The position numbers and the translations under genes were made by a program. Positions 28,766-38,414 of a stretch of DNA of 64,000 nt are shown one piece after another (positions within the stretch are counted from its first letter, which is position 1; every line of letters starts with the position of its first letter). Under the pieces are notes generated by a model that did no database searches, had not been told where the DNA came from, and was given only the letters and a program-made list of their open reading frames with translations. Source of the DNA: Stenotrophomonas rhizophila (lineage in GTDB: Bacteria > Pseudomonadota > Gammaproteobacteria > Xanthomonadales > Xanthomonadaceae); contig NZ_CP016294.1 of assembly GCF_001704155.1 (NCBI RefSeq), positions 2,911,501 to 2,975,500 of the forward strand, in the 5' to 3' direction.

Positions 28766-29293
28766 TTACTCCAACCCGTCCAGCAGCTCGTCGACTTTCT
28801 CGACGGTCAGGCGCTCGTGGTAATGGCCGTTGATGACCATCATCGGCGCACCGGCGCAACCGGCCAGGCATTCTTCTTCACGCTTGAGGTAGATGCGGCC
28901 ATCGGCGGTGGACTGGCCGGTCCTGCAGCCGAGCTTCTTCTCGGCATGCGCGACCAGGTCTTCGGCGCCGTTCAACCAGCAGCTGATGTTGGTGCAGAAG
29001 GCAACGTTGTGGCGGCCGACCTTTTCCAGCTCGAACATCGAGTAGAAGCTGGCCACTTCGTAGGCCCACACCGGCGGCAGGTCCAGGTACTTGGCCACGC
29101 CGGCGATCAGCTCGTCGGTCAACCAACCGGCGTTCTGTTCCTGGGCGGCGTGCAGGCCCTGCAGCACCGCCGAACGCTTGCGGTCCGGCGGGAACTTGGA
29201 CAGCCAGTGATCGATGTGCGCGCGCGTCTTGTCGCTCAACACCACCATCGGGTCGACGTCGCGCGCCGCCTCGAAATTACCCGTCGCCTTCAT
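28766..29293 (-). CDS. nuoE: NADH-quinone oxidoreductase subunit E ([2Fe-2S])
   Basis: The 175-residue thioredoxin-fold subunit holds the N1a [2Fe-2S] cluster. The cluster Cys residues lie in 'CTNISCWLNG' (first pair region) and 'CLAGCAGAPMM' (second pair). Its ATG overlaps the stop of the small upstream ORF as ATGA, whereas nuoD ends 95 bases earlier. Confidence 0.97.
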   Translation of the reverse strand: MKATGNFEAARDVDPMVVLSDKTRAHIDHWLSKFPPDRKRSAVLQGLHAAQEQNAGWLTDELIAGVAKYLDLPPVWAYEVASFYSMFELEKVGRHNVAFCTNISCWLNGAEDLVAHAEKKLGCRTGQSTADGRIYLKREEECLAGCAGAPMMVINGHYHERLTVEKVDELLDGLE

Positions 29294-29388
29294 CGGCCGA
29301 CCTCAGCGAATACCAAATCGTTAAAAACCAGAACCTGCAGCGCCGGCAGCAGCCGGCGGGTGTCAGGCATCGTGCGGGCGGTGGCCAT
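29290..29388 (-). CDS. Small ORF (32 codons) coupled to nuoD and nuoE
   Basis: The ORF fills the nuoD-nuoE gap exactly. Its ATG overlaps the nuoD stop as TAATG, and its stop overlaps the nuoE ATG as ATGA. The product starts [18 protein letters not shown] and ends FNDLVFAEVGR. That end resembles the NuoD C-terminus ([10 protein letters not shown]), and the DNA there is also similar. It is probably the remnant of a short tandem duplication of the nuoD 3' end. Whether it is translated as a real subunit or only passes ribosomes on to nuoE cannot be told from sequence. Confidence 0.4.
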   Translation of the reverse strand: MATARTMPDTRRLLPALQVLVFNDLVFAEVGR

Positions 29389-30695
29389 TACCGGTCCACC
29401 TCGCCGAATACCAGGTCGTAGGTGCCGATCATGGCCACCACGTCGGCGAGCATGTGCCCGCGCACGACCGAGTCGATCGAGGACAGATGGGCGAAGCCCG
29501 GCGCGCGCAGGTGCACGCGGAACGGCTTGTTGGCGCCATCGGACATCAGGTAGCAGCCGAATTCGCCCTTGGGCGCTTCAACCGCGGCGTAGGTTTCGCC
29601 GGCCGGGACGCAGTAGCCTTCACTGAACAGCTTGAAGTGATGGATCAGCGCTTCCATGTCGTCCTTCATGTCCTCGCGGCTGGGCGGGGCGACCTTGAAG
29701 TTCTTGACCATGACCGGGCCGGGGTTGGCACGCAGCCACTGCACGCACTGCTTGATGATGCGGTTGGATTCGCGCATCTCGGCCACGCGGACCAGGTAAC
29801 GGTCGTAGCAGTCGCCTTCCTTGCCCAGCGGGATGTCGAAATCCACGGCATCGTACTTGGCATACGGCTGCTTCTTGCGCAGGTCCCAGGCCACGCCCGA
29901 GCCACGCAGCATCACGCCGGTCATGCCCCAGGCATGCGCCAGTTCCGGGCTGACCACGCCGATGCCGACCGTACGCTGCTTCCAGATACGGTTGTCGGTG
30001 AGCAGGGTTTCGTATTCGTCGACGCGGCCGGGGAACTCGACCGTGAAGTTTTCCAGGAAGTCCAGCAGCGAACCTTCGCGCGAGGCGTTGAGGTTCTTCA
30101 GGGCCTTGCCCTTGTGCCAGCGCGATTCCTTGTACTTGGGCATCTGGTCCGGCAGGTCGCGGTAGACGCCGCCCGGACGGTAGTACGCCGCGTGCATGCG
30201 CGCGCCGCTGACCGCTTCGTAGCAGTCCATCAGCTCTTCGCGTTCGCGGAAGGCGTACAGCATCACCGCCATCGCGCCCAGGTCGAGCGCGTTGGACCCC
30301 AGCCACATCAGGTGGTTCAGGATGCGGGTGATTTCATCGAACATGGTGCGGATGTACTGGGCACGCTCGGGCGCTTCGATTCCCATCAGGGTTTCGATGG
30401 CGCGCACGTAGGCGTGCTCGTTGCACATCATGGACACGTAATCCAGGCGGTCCATGTAACCGATGGACTGGTTGAACGGCTTGGATTCGGCCAGCTTTTC
30501 GGTACCACGGTGCAGCAGGCCGACGTGCGGGTCGGCGCGCATGATGGTTTCGCCGTCCATTTCCAGGATCAGGCGCAGCACACCGTGCGCGGCCGGATGC
30601 TGGGGACCGAAGTTCATGGTGTAGTTGCGGATTTCCTGGCGCAGTTCGGCCGGGTTGCTCGCAAACGCCTGGTGGGCTTGGTGGATCTGGCTCAC
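29388..30695 (-). CDS. nuoD: NADH-quinone oxidoreductase subunit D
   Basis: The 435-residue 49-kDa-type subunit forms the quinone pocket with NuoB. Family motifs include '[15 protein letters not shown]', '[12 protein letters not shown]', '[11 protein letters not shown]' and '[13 protein letters not shown]', and the C-terminus is '[11 protein letters not shown]'. The His and Tyr that contact quinone lie in the first and third of these. The GTG start overlaps the nuoC stop as GTGA. Confidence 0.98.
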   Translation of the reverse strand: MSQIHQAHQAFASNPAELRQEIRNYTMNFGPQHPAAHGVLRLILEMDGETIMRADPHVGLLHRGTEKLAESKPFNQSIGYMDRLDYVSMMCNEHAYVRAIETLMGIEAPERAQYIRTMFDEITRILNHLMWLGSNALDLGAMAVMLYAFREREELMDCYEAVSGARMHAAYYRPGGVYRDLPDQMPKYKESRWHKGKALKNLNASREGSLLDFLENFTVEFPGRVDEYETLLTDNRIWKQRTVGIGVVSPELAHAWGMTGVMLRGSGVAWDLRKKQPYAKYDAVDFDIPLGKEGDCYDRYLVRVAEMRESNRIIKQCVQWLRANPGPVMVKNFKVAPPSREDMKDDMEALIHHFKLFSEGYCVPAGETYAAVEAPKGEFGCYLMSDGANKPFRVHLRAPGFAHLSSIDSVVRGHMLADVVAMIGTYDLVFGEVDR

Positions 30696-31441
30696 TTGCT
30701 TGCCTCCGTCTGCGCGCTTTCGCCGGCAGCGGTCTGGAAACGGGCGTCGTCACGGATCACGCGCGGCACGCCGACACGCGGCTCGACCGAGGTGACCGGC
30801 TCATAGACAACGCGCTTCTTTTCTTCGTCGTAGCGGACTTCGACGTTGCCGATCAGCGGGAAGTCCTTGCGGAACGGATGCCCCACGAAGCCGTAGTCGG
30901 TCAGGATGCGGCGCAGGTCCGGGTGGCCTTCGAAGATCACACCGAACAGGTCGAACGCTTCGCGCTCGAACCAGTTCAGGCCCGGCCACACGCTGGTCAG
31001 CGAGGCGACCACCGGCAGTTCCTCGTTCGGCGCAAAGCAGCGGATGCGCATGGTGAGGTTGTGCTGGTAGGAACGCAGCTGGGCGACCACGGCGTAGCGC
31101 TGCAGCGGCACCGGCTGCGGCTGGGCGCCATCGCTGGTTTCGCGGGTGGGGAACTCGCCCCAGGCGAAACGGCCGACGGACTTGCCCTCGACGCCACGGC
31201 TGAAGCCCTGCGAGGAGACATCGGAGGTGTCCCACTCGTCGCTGCCGTAGCCGAGGTAGTCCAGGCCGCACAGGTCAACGGCCTGCTCGAAACCGAATTC
31301 GTCGCGCAGCGCCAGAGCGGTGGCATGCCAGTCAGCGGCGGGCACTTCCAGCGTCACTTCGCCGCGGGGTTCGACCACGAAGACCTGCGCACCAGCGAAA
31401 CGTGCGGAAAGTCGGTCGATGAAGGATGCTTGCTCTGCCAT
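30692..31441 (-). CDS. nuoC: NADH-quinone oxidoreductase subunit C
   Basis: The 249-residue 30-kDa-type subunit belongs to the quinone-module base of the peripheral arm. The core motif '[29 protein letters not shown]' and '[12 protein letters not shown]' (split here for length) are clear. It is encoded separately from nuoD, unlike the E. coli nuoCD fusion. A Gly/Ser-rich insert around residues 65-105 is not usual. The ATG at 31441 was chosen from '[11 protein letters not shown]'; upstream frame is a shadow of nuoB. Confidence 0.96.
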   Translation of the reverse strand: MAEQASFIDRLSARFAGAQVFVVEPRGEVTLEVPAADWHATALALRDEFGFEQAVDLCGLDYLGYGSDEWDTSDVSSQGFSRGVEGKSVGRFAWGEFPTRETSDGAQPQPVPLQRYAVVAQLRSYQHNLTMRIRCFAPNEELPVVASLTSVWPGLNWFEREAFDLFGVIFEGHPDLRRILTDYGFVGHPFRKDFPLIGNVEVRYDEEKKRVVYEPVTSVEPRVGVPRVIRDDARFQTAAGESAQTEASK

Positions 31442-31473
31442 GGGGGCTTGGCGTGCTCTTGTCAGGAGGAATG

Positions 31474-32028
31474 TCAGCGGGCGATGGTCTGCGTACGCCA
31501 GATCTTCTTCTGCAGCTGCAGGATCCCGTACACCAGCGCTTCGGCGGTAGGCGGACAACCGGGGACGTACACGTCCACCGGCACCACGCGGTCGCAACCA
31601 CGCACCACTGCATACGAGTAGTGGTAGTAGCCGCCACCGTTGGCGCAGCTGCCCATGGAGATGACCCACTTCGGGTCCGGCATCTGGTCGTAGACCTTGC
31701 GCAGGGCCGGGGCCATCTTGTTGACCAGGGTACCGGCCACGATCATCACGTCGGACTGGCGCGGCGACGGGCGGAACACCACGCCGTAGCGGTCAAGGTC
31801 CAGGCGCGCGGCACCGGCATGCATCATCTCAACCGCGCAGCAGGCCAGACCGAAGGTCATGGGCCACATCGAGCCGGTACGTGCCCAGTTCAACAGCGCG
31901 TCGACGCTGGTGGTCACATAGCCCTTCTCGAGCAGCGGGTTGTCGCCTTCGGGGCGCAGGATGTCATCGACCCGCCCTTCCGGGACCGGGTTGTTCATCA
32001 GGCCATCGAGAGTCTGAATTACTCCCAT
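31474..32028 (-). CDS. nuoB: NADH-quinone oxidoreductase subunit B (cluster N2)
   Basis: The 184-residue PSST-type subunit carries N2, the last Fe-S cluster before quinone. The ligands are in LACCAVEMM (two adjacent Cys), MGSCANGG and VPGCPPT. The ATG at 32028 lies inside the end of nuoA, giving a 10-base overlap. Confidence 0.98.
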   Translation of the reverse strand: MGVIQTLDGLMNNPVPEGRVDDILRPEGDNPLLEKGYVTTSVDALLNWARTGSMWPMTFGLACCAVEMMHAGAARLDLDRYGVVFRPSPRQSDVMIVAGTLVNKMAPALRKVYDQMPDPKWVISMGSCANGGGYYHYSYAVVRGCDRVVPVDVYVPGCPPTAEALVYGILQLQKKIWRTQTIAR

Positions 32029-32375
32029 TCCAGCGCTCCCTTCTTCCAGACGTAAATGAAACCGAGGAAAAGCATGCCCACGAACAGGCCCATCGTGACC
32101 AGCGAACGTGCGCCCAGCTCCATGAAGACCTGGGTCCACGGCACGATGAAGATGATTTCCAAGTCAAATACGATGAACTGGATGGCGATCAGGTAGTAGC
32201 GCACATCGAACTTCATGCGCGCGTCCTCGAAAGCCTCGAAGCCGCATTCGTACGGCGAGAGCTTTTTCAGATCGGGACGCCGGGGACCGAGGAACCGGCC
32301 GACCAGCATCAGCGCAACGCCGATACCGGTGGCAACAATCAGAAACAGCAGAGACGGCAAATATTCGGCCAGCAC
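32019..32375 (-). CDS. nuoA: NADH-quinone oxidoreductase subunit A
   Basis: The 118-residue membrane subunit has three helices and the conserved '[21 protein letters not shown]' type loop, whose Cys reports the active/deactive state in complex I. The start is GTG (32375) with AGAGAG nine bases upstream. An open frame of 16 further codons lacks a better start. It is the first gene of the nuo operon, directly behind tRNA-Leu. Confidence 0.96.
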   Translation of the reverse strand: MLAEYLPSLLFLIVATGIGVALMLVGRFLGPRRPDLKKLSPYECGFEAFEDARMKFDVRYYLIAIQFIVFDLEIIFIVPWTQVFMELGARSLVTMGLFVGMLFLGFIYVWKKGALEWE

Positions 32376-32487
32376 AGCGATTCTCTCTTGCCTCTGCCGC
32401 CACGCCTGCAGGCGTCTTGGCATGGGGGAGTGGACGGAAAACGCTACTGGCGCTTTGCGCGCCAGACGTATCCGCTTACAAACAAAA

Positions 32488-32572
32488 TGGTGCCCAAGAG
32501 GGGACTCGAACCCCTACGACCTAAGTCGCTACCACCTCAAGGTAGTGCGTCTACCAATTCCGCCACCTGGGC
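32488..32572 (-). tRNA. tRNA-Leu (GAG)
   Basis: The 85-base class II tRNA has an encoded CCA, a long variable arm and the anticodon GAG (CTTGAGGT context). The acceptor stem GCCCAGG/CTTGGGC is intact with one G-T pair. It lies between secG and nuoA, a conserved place in Xanthomonadaceae and pseudomonads. Confidence 0.97.
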
Positions 32573-32633
32573 TTACGTATCGCGCCGGGAGTTCCAATCG
32601 AATCCCCCAACGCGCCGCATATTGTAACCGTCT

Positions 32634-33077
32634 TCAGGGAGTCTGGGAGCCTTCCGAAGGCTTTTCTTCACCCGATTTCGGCGTTTCCGCCTGAGCCGGC
32701 ACAGTAGCCTGCGGAACCGGCTGCTGGGCAGCGGCTTCCGGGGCCTTCGGCACGGCCGGCAGCTCACCTGCGGGGACCGCCGGGGCGCTGGGCGCCACCG
32801 GGGCAGACATCACGCCGAGGTCCTGCTGGACCGCCGGGCGCGCGCCATGGCTGGCGTACCAGGCCATGAACAGGCTGATGCCGAAGAACACCACGGCCAG
32901 CCACTTGGTCGACTTGGACAGGAAGTTGGACGCGCCGCGCGCGCCGAACACCGTGCCCGAAGCGCCGGCACCGAAACCCGAGCCTGCGGCCGCGCCGGAA
33001 CCACGCTGCATCAGGATGAGCGCGATCATGGACACCGCGACCAGCACGTAGACCACATTGAGGATCAACATCAGCAT
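32634..33077 (-). CDS. secG: Preprotein translocase subunit SecG
   Basis: SecG is the small auxiliary subunit of the SecYEG channel. The 147-residue product has two hydrophobic helices (about 2-22 and 54-72). The conserved loop between them carries 'ILMQRGSGAAAGSGFGAGAS' and 'FLSKSTKWLA'. A tail of roughly 65 residues rich in Ala, Pro, Glu and Gln follows, making it longer than the 110-residue E. coli protein. It starts 22 bases after tpiA, as in many gammaproteobacteria. Confidence 0.95.
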   Translation of the reverse strand: MLMLILNVVYVLVAVSMIALILMQRGSGAAAGSGFGAGASGTVFGARGASNFLSKSTKWLAVVFFGISLFMAWYASHGARPAVQQDLGVMSAPVAPSAPAVPAGELPAVPKAPEAAAQQPVPQATVPAQAETPKSGEEKPSEGSQTP

Positions 33078-33099
33078 TTCGAATCCGCCCTCGGGCATG

Positions 33100-33855
33100 T
33101 CAAATAGCGGCCGCCGCATGGGCGATGGCCAGGAAATCCGCGGCCACCAGCGAGGCGCCGCCCACCAGCCCACCATCGACATCGGGCTGCGCGAACAGTT
33201 CCGCTGCGTTGTCGGGCTTCACGCTGCCGCCGTACAGGATGGGCAACGAATCGGCAATTCTAGCATCGAGCTTGGCCACTTCGCCACGGATGAACGCGTG
33301 GACCTGCTGGGCCTGCTCCTTGGTGGCGGTCCGGCCGGTGCCAATGGCCCAGACCGGCTCATAAGCCACCACGGCATGCTGGAACCCGGCCGGGCCGACC
33401 AGCTCCAGCACGGGCGCCAGCTGGCTGGCGATGACGTCTTCGGTCTGGCCAGCCTCACGCTGCTCCAGGGTTTCGCCCACGCACAGCACCGGCACCAGGC
33501 CGGCATGCACGGCGGCGGCGAACTTGCGGGCCACCAGCTCGCTGCTTTCATTGTGGTACTGGCGGCGCTCGGAATGGCCGACCAGCCCATAGCGGGCACC
33601 GACGTCGGCCAGCATGGCGGCGCAGACTTCGCCGGTGTAGGCGCCCTTTTCGTTGGAGCTGACGTCCTGCGAGCCAAAAGCGACGGCACGGCCCTCGAAG
33701 GCTTCGACCAGCTCACCCAGGTACGGAAGCGGCGGCAGGATGACGACCTCTACCCCACCCTTCGGCAGGCTGGCGACGATATCGCTGACCAGCTCGGTCG
33801 CGAATTGACGGCTGCCGTGCAGCTTCCAGTTACCGGCGACGATCTTGCGGCGCAT
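33100..33855 (-). CDS. tpiA: Triosephosphate isomerase
   Basis: The enzyme interconverts dihydroxyacetone phosphate and glyceraldehyde 3-phosphate in glycolysis and gluconeogenesis. The 251-residue product has the active-site Lys in 'VAGNWKLHG', the His in 'LVGHSERR' and the catalytic Glu in 'VAYEPVWAIGTG'. The phosphate-binding 'LYGGSVKPDNAAELFAQPDVDG' (shown in part of the family) closes the barrel. GGAGC precedes the ATG at 33855. Confidence 0.98.
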   Translation of the reverse strand: MRRKIVAGNWKLHGSRQFATELVSDIVASLPKGGVEVVILPPLPYLGELVEAFEGRAVAFGSQDVSSNEKGAYTGEVCAAMLADVGARYGLVGHSERRQYHNESSELVARKFAAAVHAGLVPVLCVGETLEQREAGQTEDVIASQLAPVLELVGPAGFQHAVVAYEPVWAIGTGRTATKEQAQQVHAFIRGEVAKLDARIADSLPILYGGSVKPDNAAELFAQPDVDGGLVGGASLVAADFLAIAHAAAAI

Positions 33856-34026
33856 GGGGGGCTCCTTTGGGGTATCAGCCGGCAATGATACCGGATGTAA
33901 CGAATGCGCGTTTCCCGAAAACGCTTACATTTCAAATGGATATTGGATACAGGTCGGACCAGCCCACCGGATCCGCGATGGGCACATGGTTGATTGATCC
34001 CGATCCCGATACGCCCGCACCAGGTC

Positions 34027-34050
34027 GTAGCCCCGGCCGTTGGCCGGACA
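34027..34050 (+). repeat. SMAG-type GTAG palindrome (left of an inverted pair)
   Basis: GTAG (34027-34030) is followed by CCCCGGCCGTTGGCCGGAC. The same sequence occurs inverted at 34167-34190. Confidence 0.75.
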
Positions 34051-34166
34051 CCGCGCGCAGCGCGGCAACGCGTCCGGAACCGGTGACCCACCACTGCCCC
34101 TCGGCGTCCGGGGTTTATACCCAACCGCAATCATCCATCACGGATTGATGGACCCGGATCCAAGAG

Positions 34167-34190
34167 CGTCCGGCCAACGGCCGGGGCTAC
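34167..34190 (-). repeat. SMAG-type GTAG palindrome (right of the inverted pair)
   Basis: Read on the minus strand: GTAGCCCCGGCCGTTGGCCG and onward, identical to the left copy through GGAC. The heads of the pair face outward. Confidence 0.75.
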
Positions 34191-34202
34191 GCTGAAATGA
34201 AC

Positions 34203-34230
34203 AAGGCCACCCTTCGGTGGCCTTGTTCTT
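34203..34230 (-). terminator. Bidirectional terminator after the 2OG-oxygenase gene
   Basis: The stem AAGGCCACC/GGTGGCCTT with a short CTTC-type loop is followed by TTGTTC on the minus strand and TGTTCTT on the plus strand. It overlaps the stop of the oxygenase gene. Confidence 0.75.
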
Positions 34231-35164
34231 ATTTCAGCTTGATCTCACGCAGCCGCTCTTCGAGGAAGCCATGCGCGGTGATCGGCTCCGGGTAGCGGCT
34301 CGGGTTTTCCGGGGTGATGCAGGTCGGCAGCACGTCGATCAGGAAATCCGGGTTGGGGTGCAGGAAGAACGGCACCGAGTAACGCGGCTGGCGCGCCTGT
34401 TCGCCCGGGGGGTTGACCACCCGGTGGATCGTGGACGGGTACACGTGGTTGGTCAGGCGCTGCAGCATGTCGCCGATGTTGACCACGATGGTGTCCGCGT
34501 CCGAGGTGAACGGCACCCACTTGCCCTCGTGCGACTGCACTTCCAGGCCGGCCGCACTGGCGCCCACCAGCAGCGTGATGAAGTTGATGTCGCCATGCGC
34601 GCCCGCGCGCACGTTCGGGATGTCGTCGGCGGTGATCGGCGGGTAGTGGATCGGGCGCAGGATCGAATTGCCGTTGTTGGTCTTGTCGGCGAAGAAGTCG
34701 ATCGGCAGGCCGATGTGCAGCGCCAGGGCCGACAGCACGCGCGAGCCCAGCTTGTCCAGTTCCTGGTACAGGCCGTAGCCCTTCTCCTTGAAGCCCGGGA
34801 CCTCGGTCGGCCACAGGTTGGGGGCCATCACGTCACGGTACTTCGAGTCGTCCGGGATCTCACGGCCGATATGCCAGAACTCCTTCAGGTCGAAGTGCTT
34901 GGAGCCCTTCGCCGTTTCCACGCCGAACGGCGTGTAGCCACGCGCACCGCCGGTGCCCGGCAGGTGGTACTGCAGCTTGGTGGCTTCCGGTAGCGCGAAG
35001 AAGGCTTTGAATACGTCGTAGGCCGCGTCGATGTCCGCCTGCGGGATGCCGTGGTTGCGGATGCCCGCGAAACCCCATTCACGGTAGGCCGCCCCCAGCT
35101 CGGCGACGAAGGCATCGCGGTCACTGTCGAAACGGGTGATGTCGAGGGTGGGGATCTGGCTCAC
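34229..35164 (-). CDS. 2-oxoglutarate/Fe(II) oxygenase of the isopenicillin N synthase family
   Basis: The 311-residue enzyme starts at GTG 35164 with AGGA seven bases upstream. It has the DIOX-type N-terminal domain (WGFAGIRNHGI) and the jelly-roll core with the iron triad H190, D192 and H247 plus R261/S263 for 2-oxoglutarate. The family couples 2-oxoglutarate decarboxylation to oxidation of a small molecule. The substrate cannot be told; bacterial relatives are usually annotated only at family level. It stands alone, divergent from the envelope-glycan operon. Confidence 0.88.
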   Translation of the reverse strand: MSQIPTLDITRFDSDRDAFVAELGAAYREWGFAGIRNHGIPQADIDAAYDVFKAFFALPEATKLQYHLPGTGGARGYTPFGVETAKGSKHFDLKEFWHIGREIPDDSKYRDVMAPNLWPTEVPGFKEKGYGLYQELDKLGSRVLSALALHIGLPIDFFADKTNNGNSILRPIHYPPITADDIPNVRAGAHGDINFITLLVGASAAGLEVQSHEGKWVPFTSDADTIVVNIGDMLQRLTNHVYPSTIHRVVNPPGEQARQPRYSVPFFLHPNPDFLIDVLPTCITPENPSRYPEPITAHGFLEERLREIKLK

Positions 35165-35364
35165 AGCGATTCCTGGCTTGTTCGTGGTGGGTATGCGGGG
35201 CCACGCCTGTGGCCCGGCTGAACATTGTGCCAGATCGGACAATCGACGCCGCCGATAGGTTGATACAAACCGATACAATGCGCCCGCCCACCGCGTCGAC
35301 GCGGCCGGGCGGCACAGGACGCCGCCGCCACGTCTTCCGATTCACCCTATCTGACCGACCCTGC

Positions 35365-37230
35365 ATGGACGTATCGCGCCCCGCCTCCCCTTTGCCCGCA
35401 CCCACGCGCTGGACGCGACTGGGTTGGCTGAGCCTGTTCACCGCCATCAACGCCTGCGTGGCCATCGCCATCGCGCTGGGCAACACGCCCCTGCACGACA
35501 ACCCCGGTGGCGCATTGGGGCTGGGCTACCTGGCCCTCGCCCTTCCGGGTCATTTCCTTGCCTTCGGCAGCCTGGTGTCGCTGCTGCCACTGGCCGTGGG
35601 GCTGTGGCCGCGCTCGCCGCGGCCGCTGGTGGTCAGCGCCGTGCTGCTGCAGGGAATGTGGCTGTGCCTGCTGCTGGTGGATGCAAAGGTCTTCGCGCTG
35701 TACCGCTTCCACCTCAATGCCATGGTGATGAACATGGTGTTCGGGGGCGCGCTGCAGGACCAGGTGGCCCTGTCCTGGCAGAGCTGGCTGCAGTCGCTGG
35801 GCGTGCTGGCGGCCGTGGCCACCGCCGAAGTCCTGCTCGCCTGGGCCTGCTGGAAACTGGTGCCCGACCGCACCCGGCGTCGCCCGGTGCTGTTGGCCTG
35901 GGCCGCCGGACTGGCGCTGATGGCTACCGGCCAGATCGCCACGGCCTATTACGACGCCCTGGGCGAGCGCGCCGTGACCGGCCAGTGGGCCTACCTGCCG
36001 TGGGCGCAGCCGATCACCGCCAAGCGCCACATGCACCGCCTTGGCGTACGCAGCCTGCCGCAGGCCAACCTGCCCGATCCGCGCCACAGCCAGCTGCAGT
36101 ACCCGCTGCAGCCGCTGCGCTGCCAGAGCCACACCCGACCCAATGTGCTGGTGGTGGTGCTCGAATCGCTGCGGCATGACGCGCTGGATGCCACCACCAT
36201 GCCCAACACCTGGGCGCTGGCGCAGCAAGCGGAGGTGTTCGACCGCCACTACAGCAGCGGCAATGCCACCCGTTATGGCCTGTTCGGCCTGCTCTACGGC
36301 CTGCCCGGCGGCTATTGGTCCAGCATGCTCAGCGAGCAGCGCGGCTCGATCCTGTTCGACGTGCTGCAGCGACAGGGCTACGACCTGCACCTGTACGGCA
36401 GTGCACCGCTGTACAGCCCCGAATTCGACCGCACCGTGTTCGCCCAGGTACGCGACCAGCTGCATACCGCGCCGTCGTCGTTGGCGGTCGCCGCGCGTGA
36501 CCAGCACATCGTTGATGCGCTCGGTGCGGACATCCGCCAGCCCGGCGGCGGCCACTGGTTCGGCACGGTGTTCCTGGACAGCACCCACGCGCCGTACCAC
36601 CTGCCGGAGGCCTACCCTGCGCTGGCCACGCCGATGGCCACGGAGGTGAACTTCCTTGCCTTCGACGACGAGCACGACGCCACGCCCGAGCGCAACCGCT
36701 ATCGCACCGCCGTGCATTACACCGATGCCTTGATCGGCCAGCTGCTGGCGACCCTTCGCGAGAGTGGCCAGGCCGACAACACCATCGTGCTGGTCACCGG
36801 CGACCACGCCGAAGAATTCAACGACCTGGGCCTGAACTACTGGGGCCACAACGGCAACTTCTCTGACTACCAGATGCAGGTGCCGTTCGTGCTGCACTGG
36901 CCCGGGCGTGACCCGGCACGGCACGACGCCGCCAGCAGCCACGAAGACTGGGTGCCGACCCTGATGCGTCACGGGCTGGGCTGCGAGAACGCGCTGGCCG
37001 ATTTCAGCACCGGCCAGGACCTGTTCGACGCCACCCGCCCTGCGCGTCCCCTGCTGGTGGAAAGCTGGTCGCAGCGCGGCATCCGTGAAGGCGACCGCAC
37101 CTACGTGTTCGACAAGTTCGGCAACGCCACCACCCTGGACGCCCACTACCTGCCCCTGCACGACCAGCCGCCGGACCCGGCGGCAGTGCGGACTGCCTGG
37201 AACGCGTTGACCCACTTCCGCAAGCAATGA
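35365..37230 (+). CDS. YejM/PbgA-like membrane protein with sulfatase-type periplasmic domain
   Basis: The protein is about 621 residues. Roughly five hydrophobic segments lie in the first 210 residues, then a periplasmic alkaline-phosphatase/sulfatase fold domain. This domain has 'NVLVVVLESLRHDAL' near 260, the nucleophile-site 'GNATRYGLFG' with T302, and 'TGDHAEEFND' near 479. YejM of E. coli regulates lipopolysaccharide synthesis through LpxC stability; relatives transfer phosphoethanolamine or phosphoglycerol. Here the next two genes are a glycosyltransferase and a deacetylase, which suggests work on a surface glycan. The start is uncertain; ATG 35278 would add 29 Arg/Pro-rich residues. 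Confidence 0.8.
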   Translation: MDVSRPASPLPAPTRWTRLGWLSLFTAINACVAIAIALGNTPLHDNPGGALGLGYLALALPGHFLAFGSLVSLLPLAVGLWPRSPRPLVVSAVLLQGMWLCLLLVDAKVFALYRFHLNAMVMNMVFGGALQDQVALSWQSWLQSLGVLAAVATAEVLLAWACWKLVPDRTRRRPVLLAWAAGLALMATGQIATAYYDALGERAVTGQWAYLPWAQPITAKRHMHRLGVRSLPQANLPDPRHSQLQYPLQPLRCQSHTRPNVLVVVLESLRHDALDATTMPNTWALAQQAEVFDRHYSSGNATRYGLFGLLYGLPGGYWSSMLSEQRGSILFDVLQRQGYDLHLYGSAPLYSPEFDRTVFAQVRDQLHTAPSSLAVAARDQHIVDALGADIRQPGGGHWFGTVFLDSTHAPYHLPEAYPALATPMATEVNFLAFDDEHDATPERNRYRTAVHYTDALIGQLLATLRESGQADNTIVLVTGDHAEEFNDLGLNYWGHNGNFSDYQMQVPFVLHWPGRDPARHDAASSHEDWVPTLMRHGLGCENALADFSTGQDLFDATRPARPLLVESWSQRGIREGDRTYVFDKFGNATTLDAHYLPLHDQPPDPAAVRTAWNALTHFRKQ

Positions 37231-37259
37231 CGTTGATTATCCAGACCCCTGGAACGTTC

Positions 37260-38414
37260 ATGATGAACAAGCCCCTCAAAATCCTGCACACGGAAGCCGC
37301 CAAGGGATTTGGCGGCCAGGAGATCTACATCTACCGGCACATGCTGGCCATGCGCGAGCGCGGCCACGACGTGTCGCTGCTGTGCCAGCCCGGTGCACGC
37401 CTGGGCGAAGTGGCGCGCGAAGCGGGCTTCACCGTGCATGCGCTGAAAATGGGTGGGCTGCTGCGGTTGCTGCGCGGCATCTGGTCGGTGAAACGGCTGG
37501 TGCGCCGGCACACCTATGACGTGGTCAACACCACCAGCCGCCGCGACGCACTCATTGCCGCCGCCGGTGCGCGCCTGGCCGGCGCGCCGCTGGTGGTGCG
37601 CTCACGGCACCTGATGAGCCCGGTCAACTCCCTGCTCACCTACACCGGCCTGCCGCACCGGGTGCTGACCGTGAGCAGCTTCGTGAAGCAGTTGCTGGTC
37701 CACCGCGGCGTGGCCGACGGCCACATCGGCATCGTTCCGCCCATCGCCGTGCCGCCGCAGTGGTCGCAGGCGCACAGTGATGATGCCTGGCAGTGCCTGC
37801 AGGAAACCCGTGCCGAGGTTCGCCGCGAACTCGGCTTCACCGATGACCAGATCGTCGTCGGCTGCGTCGCGGTGCTGCGCGAAGCCAAGGGCCACGCCGA
37901 CCTGCTGCGCGCCATGGCCCCGCTGTGCCGCCAGCAGCCGAACCTGCAGCTGGTGATCGTGGGCGACGGCCAGCCCGTGCTGGATCAACTCAAGGCGCTG
38001 CGCGAAGCGCTCGGCATCGCCGCGCAGGTCCACCTGCTCGGCTACCGCCACGGCGCCTGCCGGTTGATGACCGGCTTCGACATCTTTGCCCTGGCCACCC
38101 ACAAGGAGGCGGCCGGCACGGTGTTCCTCGAGGCCGCCTACGTCGGCGTGCCGATCGTGGCCACGCGGGTCGGCGGCGTGCCGGAGATGCTGGTGGAAGG
38201 CAGCAATGCCCTGCTCGCCCCGCTCGGCGACCAGGCCGCGCTCACCCGCGCGCTGCAGACCCTGGTCGAGCAGCCGGAGCGCCGCCGGCAGATGGGCCAG
38301 GCCGGGTGGGACTGGATGCGCAGCGCGCACCGCTTCACCCCGACCGGGCACACTGAAGCCACCGAACACTATTACCACCAGTGGTTGAAGGAACTGGGCC
38401 ATGGCCAACGCTAG
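37260..38414 (+). CDS. Glycosyltransferase family 4 (GT-B fold)
   Basis: The protein is about 384 residues. The N-terminal half has 'LKILHTEAAKGFGGQEIYIY', which binds acceptor/donor at the Gly-rich loop. The C-terminal half has the nucleotide-sugar motif 'HKEAAGTVFLEAAYVGVP' with an EX7E pair. GT4 enzymes build lipopolysaccharide core or O-chains and other glycans. The frame is open from 37227, where ATG overlaps the stop of the YejM-like gene as ATGA; the ATG at 37260 has GGA six bases upstream and fits the family N-terminus better. The end overlaps the deacetylase gene by 14 bases. Confidence 0.9.
   Translation: MMNKPLKILHTEAAKGFGGQEIYIYRHMLAMRERGHDVSLLCQPGARLGEVAREAGFTVHALKMGGLLRLLRGIWSVKRLVRRHTYDVVNTTSRRDALIAAAGARLAGAPLVVRSRHLMSPVNSLLTYTGLPHRVLTVSSFVKQLLVHRGVADGHIGIVPPIAVPPQWSQAHSDDAWQCLQETRAEVRRELGFTDDQIVVGCVAVLREAKGHADLLRAMAPLCRQQPNLQLVIVGDGQPVLDQLKALREALGIAAQVHLLGYRHGACRLMTGFDIFALATHKEAAGTVFLEAAYVGVPIVATRVGGVPEMLVEGSNALLAPLGDQAALTRALQTLVEQPERRRQMGQAGWDWMRSAHRFTPTGHTEATEHYYHQWLKELGHGQR

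Larger units (their letters stand above)
33856..34228. other. Intergenic region with an inverted SMAG pair
   Basis: These 373 bases hold no gene. They contain the tpiA upstream region (with the small hairpin GCGTTT/AAACGC near 33910), two SMAG-type palindromes facing outward at 34027 and 34190, and the terminator after the oxygenase gene. Between the palindromes is a further GC-rich hairpin (CCGCGC/GCGCGG near 34050). Confidence 0.6.
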
